Assembly: GCF_026341125.1 (NCBI RefSeq)
Contig: NZ_JAPEOR010000002.1
Coordinates: 3,465,001-3,529,000 of the forward strand
DNA from: Streptomyces sp. NBC_01142
GTDB taxonomy: Bacteria > Actinomycetota > Actinomycetes > Streptomycetales > Streptomycetaceae
DNA length: 64,000 bases
Direction: 5' to 3'
Shown here: positions 60,899-64,000 of the stretch, in pieces
Numbering within the stretch: position 1 is the stretch's first letter
How the letters are laid out: the number at the start of each line of letters is the position of its first letter
Program-made: the position numbers and the translations under genes
Notes under the pieces: generated by a model
Databases searched by the model: none
What the model was told of the DNA's origin: nothing
The model's input: only the letters and a program-made list of their open reading frames with translations

Positions 60899-60934
60899 TC
60901 AGGCCCGGTCTCCAATGAAGGAGACCGGGCCTGA
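60899..60934 (-). terminator. terminator after tRNA-Pro
   Basis: A perfect 15-bp stem (60899-60913 with 60920-60934) with a 6-base loop lies just downstream of the tRNA on the minus strand, followed by a run of A on the plus strand (a U-run in the transcript). Confidence 0.85.
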
Positions 60935-60950
60935 CCTGGTGTTTCAGCTG

Positions 60951-61024
60951 TCGGGGTGGCGGGATTTGAACCCACGACCTCTTCGTCCCGAACGAAGCGC
61001 GCTGCCAAGCTGCGCTACACCCCG
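60951..61024 (-). tRNA. tRNA-Pro (anticodon CGG)
   Basis: A 74-nt tRNA without encoded CCA. The acceptor stem is CGGGGTG with its complement CACCCCG. The anticodon arm CTTCGTTCGGGACGAAG displays anticodon CGG, and the T arm is GTGGGTTCAAATCCCGC with the normal TTC loop. It reads CCG, a frequent proline codon in this GC-rich genome. Confidence 0.96.
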
Positions 61025-61111
61025 ATGTCACCGGCGTCGCGGCGACATCGATTACTTTAGCCCACCCGCGCCGGGAGGCGAAATCCGGTTTTCGCGCCCC
61101 CTCGGCGGCCG

Positions 61112-62038
61112 TCAGTCGCGCGCGGTCAGCGTCAGGAGTGTTGCCTCCGGCGGGCAGGCGAACCGCACCGGTGTGTAGCGGCTCGTGCCGCAACCTGCCG
61201 AAACGTGCAGGTACGAGACGTTTCCTGCCATCTGGTGGGTGGAGAGGCCCTTGACCCGGTCCGTGTCCAGGTCGCAGTTGGTGACCAGCGCCCCGTAGAA
61301 GGGGATGCACAGCTGGCCGCCGTGCGTGTGGCCCGCCAGGATCAGGGGGTAGCCGTCGGCCGTGAAGGCGTCCAGTGTGCGCAGATACGGGGCGTGGACG
61401 ACGGCCACTGACAGATCGGCGTCCGGTTCCGGGCCGCCCGCGACCTCCTCGTAGCGGTCCCGCTTGATGTGCGGGTCGTCGAGGCCGGTGAAGGCGAGCT
61501 CGTAGCCCTCCAGCTTCAGCCGGCCGCGGGTGTTGCTCAGGTCCACCCAGCCCGCCGAGTCGAAGGCGTCGCGCAGGTCCTCCCACGGGTTGTGGACCAC
61601 GCCGACGGCCGGTGCGTTGCCGTTCAGGCCGTGGCGGCCCTGCGCCTTCTCCAACAGATAGCGGGCCGGGTTGCGGAGCGTGGGGCCGTAGTAGTCGTTG
61701 GAGCCGAAGACGTAGACGCCGGGGAAATCCATCAGCGGGCCGAGAGCGTCGAGGACCTCCGGCACGCCGTCCGGGTCGGAGAGGTTGTCGCCGGTGTTGA
61801 CCACGAAGTCCGGGCGCAGACCGGCCAGGGACTGCAGCCATGCCCGCTTCTTGCGCTGGCCGCTCACCATGTGGATGTCGGAGACCTGGAGCACGCGCAG
61901 CGGCCGCATTCCGCGCGGCAGCACGGGAACGGTGATCCGTCGGAGCCGGAAGGAGCGGGCCTCGATGCCGGCGGCGTAGGCGAGACCGGCGGCGCCGACT
62001 GCCGTGATTCCCAGGGGTACTTTGTAGCGTGCGCGCAT
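61112..62038 (-). CDS. membrane-anchored metallophosphoesterase
   Basis: A 308-residue calcineurin-type phosphoesterase. After one N-terminal membrane helix (about 8-25) the metal motifs follow: V-S-D-I-H-M, N-T-G-D-N, F-G-S-N-D-Y (GNHD variant) and A-G-H-T-H-G-G. The third motif has Ser-Asn-Asp instead of Gly-Asn-His. It resembles YkuE/LpxH-like enzymes that act on lipids or nucleotides at the membrane. The start at 62038 lies 175 bases inside the end of the upstream glycosyltransferase frame. Confidence 0.92.
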   Translation of the reverse strand: MRARYKVPLGITAVGAAGLAYAAGIEARSFRLRRITVPVLPRGMRPLRVLQVSDIHMVSGQRKKRAWLQSLAGLRPDFVVNTGDNLSDPDGVPEVLDALGPLMDFPGVYVFGSNDYYGPTLRNPARYLLEKAQGRHGLNGNAPAVGVVHNPWEDLRDAFDSAGWVDLSNTRGRLKLEGYELAFTGLDDPHIKRDRYEEVAGGPEPDADLSVAVVHAPYLRTLDAFTADGYPLILAGHTHGGQLCIPFYGALVTNCDLDTDRVKGLSTHQMAGNVSYLHVSAGCGTSRYTPVRFACPPEATLLTLTARD

Positions 62039-63273
62039 GCGCCCATCGTTGCAGACCCTTCCGGGTGCGGGCCGGGGTGGGCGGATTCCTCCACCGCGAT
62101 CTCCACCGCGCTCTCGCGCAGGGGAAGGGCGAGCAGCAGGCCGAGCGAGATCCAGACGTACGTATTGCTGCCGAGGAAGCCGTCGATGCCCGTGGCGTCC
62201 CAGCTCCACAGCCAGACGACGCTGCTGCACAGTACGACGTAGATCGCGACGGCCCACGTCAGCAGCCGCCGTCGGCGCACGCTGCCCTCCCCGGAGCGGA
62301 GTCCCGCGTCGATGAGTACGGCGAGGGCCGGGAACAGCCAGACCAGGTGGTGCACCCAGGTGACCGGGCTGATGAGGCAGGCCGTGAGACCGGTCAGGGC
62401 GAAGCCCGCCCACTCGTCGCCGGCGGCGACCGCCCGGCGCACCCGCCATGCCCAGACGCACAGGAGCACGATCACGCCGAGCGCCCACACCGTACGGCTG
62501 GGGGCGGCGGGTTCCGTCAGGCGTGCCAGGACTCCCTGCCAGGACTGGTTGGAGACGTACGCGAGTGAGCCGACGCGGTCGGTGTCCCACATCGCCTCGG
62601 TCCAGTACACCCGGGACGCGTCGGGGGCCGTCCACAGGGCGAGCAGTGTGGCGCAGATCGCGACGGCCCCGGCCGTACCCGCTGCCCGCCAGCGCCGGGT
62701 GATCAGCAGATAGCCGATGAAGACGGCAGGCGTGAGCTTGATCGCGGCGGCGAGGCCGATGCCGAGGCCCGCGAACCGCTCGCGCCCCCGCCCCGTGGAC
62801 AGCAGCCAGGCATCGGCGAGAACCAGCGCCAGCAGCAGCAGATTGACCTGCCCGAAGCTGATGGTGTCCCGGACCGGTTCCAGCAGGGCGAACAGACAGC
62901 CCGCGACGGCGAAGGTGAACCATCGGCTCCAGCCCTGCCGGCGGACGAAGGATGCGGCCGACCAGTACAGCGCAGCGGCCGCCGCCACTGCGTTCAGCAG
63001 CAGACTGATCGCGACGGCGCTCCGCCAGCCGACCAGCGTCATCGGCAGCATGGTCACGGCGGCGAACGGCGGATAGGTGAAGCCGTAGTGCGTGCCCGGC
63101 ACCAGATAGTCGTAGATACGGCCGCCGTGGACCCAGTGGTCGACGGTTCCGTAGTAGACGCCGAGATCGAACCAGTCCCGGTGCAGCGGGACCGTCGCCA
63201 GGAAGAGTCCGACGGCTGCCGCCAGCCCCACCACGAGAAGCAGCCGTCCGCGGGTGCCCGTCGGCCATGTCAT
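61864..63273 (-). CDS. GT87-family membrane mannosyltransferase-like protein
   Basis: The frame encodes 469 residues with about ten membrane helices. The GT87 landmarks are D-L-x-V-Y-Y-G in the first loop, Y-P-P-F, K-L-T-P-A-V and S-P-V-T-W-V-H-H-L-V-W. These enzymes use polyprenyl-phosphomannose to extend cell-wall mannans or lipoglycans. The ATG at 63273 overlaps the stop of the upstream gene (ATGA). The natural protein probably ends near residue 410; the last 58 residues translate the phosphoesterase gene out of frame, so the usual stop may have been lost or shifted. Confidence 0.87.
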   Translation of the reverse strand: MTWPTGTRGRLLLVVGLAAAVGLFLATVPLHRDWFDLGVYYGTVDHWVHGGRIYDYLVPGTHYGFTYPPFAAVTMLPMTLVGWRSAVAISLLLNAVAAAAALYWSAASFVRRQGWSRWFTFAVAGCLFALLEPVRDTISFGQVNLLLLALVLADAWLLSTGRGRERFAGLGIGLAAAIKLTPAVFIGYLLITRRWRAAGTAGAVAICATLLALWTAPDASRVYWTEAMWDTDRVGSLAYVSNQSWQGVLARLTEPAAPSRTVWALGVIVLLCVWAWRVRRAVAAGDEWAGFALTGLTACLISPVTWVHHLVWLFPALAVLIDAGLRSGEGSVRRRRLLTWAVAIYVVLCSSVVWLWSWDATGIDGFLGSNTYVWISLGLLLALPLRESAVEIAVEESAHPGPHPEGSATMGACAHATKYPWESRQSAPPVSPTPPASRPAPSGSDGSPFPCCRAECGRCACSRSPTSTW

Positions 63274-64000
63274 GCCGTGCTCCCCACCGGGCCGGTCCCG
63301 GTACCAGTACCAGTCCCTGTCCCGGCGCCTGCCCCGGTGCGTCCCGCGATGCGGTGCGTGCACCACAGCGTCAGCACCGCGAGTGCCCCGCCGCAGGTGG
63401 CCAGCGCCAGCTGCGCCCTGTCCGGTGCGAATCCACTGGGCAGTACGGCCAGGGCCAGTACCGCGCTCGCTACGGCGACCGCGCGGCGTACCGAGGTGCC
63501 CGGCCCGGCGGCGGCTATCAGGAACAGCCCCCACAGCACGTACCAGGGCCGGATCGCGGGTCCGAGCACAGCCACTGCCGTCAGGCTCAGCCCGAGTGCG
63601 TAGACCGGGCGCAGCAGATGGTGGCGCCGCCAGGCGATCAGTACGGCGAGTGCGGTGGCGGCCAGCCCCGCCAAGTGCCAGGCAGGGGTGGCGAATGGGG
63701 CGAGACCGCTGTCGGCGCTCTCCAGCAGGGCGCCGGTCAACCGGCCCAGCGAGGAGGTGAGTGACCAGTTCTGGGGTGAGACGGGGGTGTTCAGTGCGGC
63801 TATCCACCCGTATCCCGTGCCTGCCAGGGCGGTTGTCGCCGCGGTGGTGGCGGCGCAGACTCCGAGCACGGCCAGCGCCGCCTTCAGCCGCCCCGCCCGG
63901 CCGCCGAGCTGCCGGCCCCAGAGCAGGGCGACGGCCAGCAGTCCCAGCACGGCGGGCGCCTTCACCAGGGTGGCGAGGGTGATCAGTACGGCAGCCGTCA
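63270..64000 (-). CDS. MptB-like alpha-1,6-mannosyltransferase, 5' end beyond window
   Basis: Partial, with at least 240 residues present and no start inside the window. It is a hydrophobic GT-C protein whose segment R-P-W-Y-V-L-W-G-L-F-L-I-A-A is characteristic of polyprenol-phosphomannose-dependent mannosyltransferases of the MptB type. The C terminus ends in a G-T-G-T-G-T-G low-complexity run. It overlaps the GT87 gene by four bases, so the two mannosyltransferase-like proteins are co-translated and probably act in one glycan pathway. Confidence 0.82.
   Translation of the reverse strand, partial: TAAVLITLATLVKAPAVLGLLAVALLWGRQLGGRAGRLKAALAVLGVCAATTAATTALAGTGYGWIAALNTPVSPQNWSLTSSLGRLTGALLESADSGLAPFATPAWHLAGLAATALAVLIAWRRHHLLRPVYALGLSLTAVAVLGPAIRPWYVLWGLFLIAAAGPGTSVRRAVAVASAVLALAVLPSGFAPDRAQLALATCGGALAVLTLWCTHRIAGRTGAGAGTGTGTGTGTGPVGSTA

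Noticed and set aside
60951..61024. tRNA-Pro as integration site of a mobile element
   Set aside because: No integrase or direct repeat of the tRNA end lies next to it; the integrase remnant is 9 kb away.

Overview
The window is typical of a Streptomyces-type actinomycete. It has very high G+C and frequent GTG/TTG starts, and it carries XRE/DUF397 pairs, a SARP/AfsR-like regulator, SURF1, YbaB-RecR-DUF5063 and an ask-asd operon followed by an ECF-like sigma factor. The backbone is mostly housekeeping and ordinary accessory genes, with at least two stretches of gene decay.

Layout. 0-7 kb: DUF397 and XRE regulator with a divergent small gene, a Tat-exported protein, a Ser/Thr kinase, a VOC protein, and a MarR/DJ-1 pair. 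6.7-12 kb: a 1566-residue RHS polymorphic toxin with a likely HEAT-like immunity gene. 12-19.4 kb: class III aminotransferase, quinone oxidoreductase with a divergent GlxA-type regulator, and an nSTAND1-WD40 NTPase. 19.4-26.6 kb: two membrane glycosyltransferases, a GntR regulator, a methyltransferase and two unknowns. 26.8-30.3 kb: SLATT gene, ybaB, recR, DUF5063 and a lipoprotein. 30.3-34.6 kb: a decayed accessory island holding a transglycosylase remnant, a deleted copy of the XRE/DUF397 locus, an HTH gene, intact VapBC and a broken hsdM. 34.7-39.3 kb: ask-asd, then a sigma factor overlapping its putative membrane regulator. 39.4-50.9 kb: SURF1, S9 peptidase, SnoaL-like proteins, a PPTase/TetR pair, TerD, PadR, a secreted beta-barrel-like protein, and a ferredoxin-reductase-P450 operon. 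50.9-54.1 kb: a second decayed region with a 32-bp tandem repeat, a frameshifted integrase remnant and a NERD-helicase broken by deletion. 54.3-59.4 kb: an AfsR-like regulator convergent with a DrrAB-type ABC exporter. 59.4-60.9 kb: a 42-bp inverted-repeat pair around a small gene, plus short repeats. 60.9-64 kb: tRNA-Pro(CGG), a metallophosphoesterase and two GT-C mannosyltransferase-like membrane proteins, the last cut by the window end.

The observations I rate highest are these. The asd product has Asp where the catalytic Cys belongs. A mirror-image copy of the first XRE/DUF397 locus has lost its centre by deletion. The RHS toxin has an unassigned C-terminal domain with an adjacent immunity candidate. 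The 640-bp inverted-repeat unit near 60 kb carries a repeated peptide. The divergent regulators (PadR, TetR, GlxA, XRE) have clear operator-like palindromes or repeats. All family assignments are by eye; no database search was possible.
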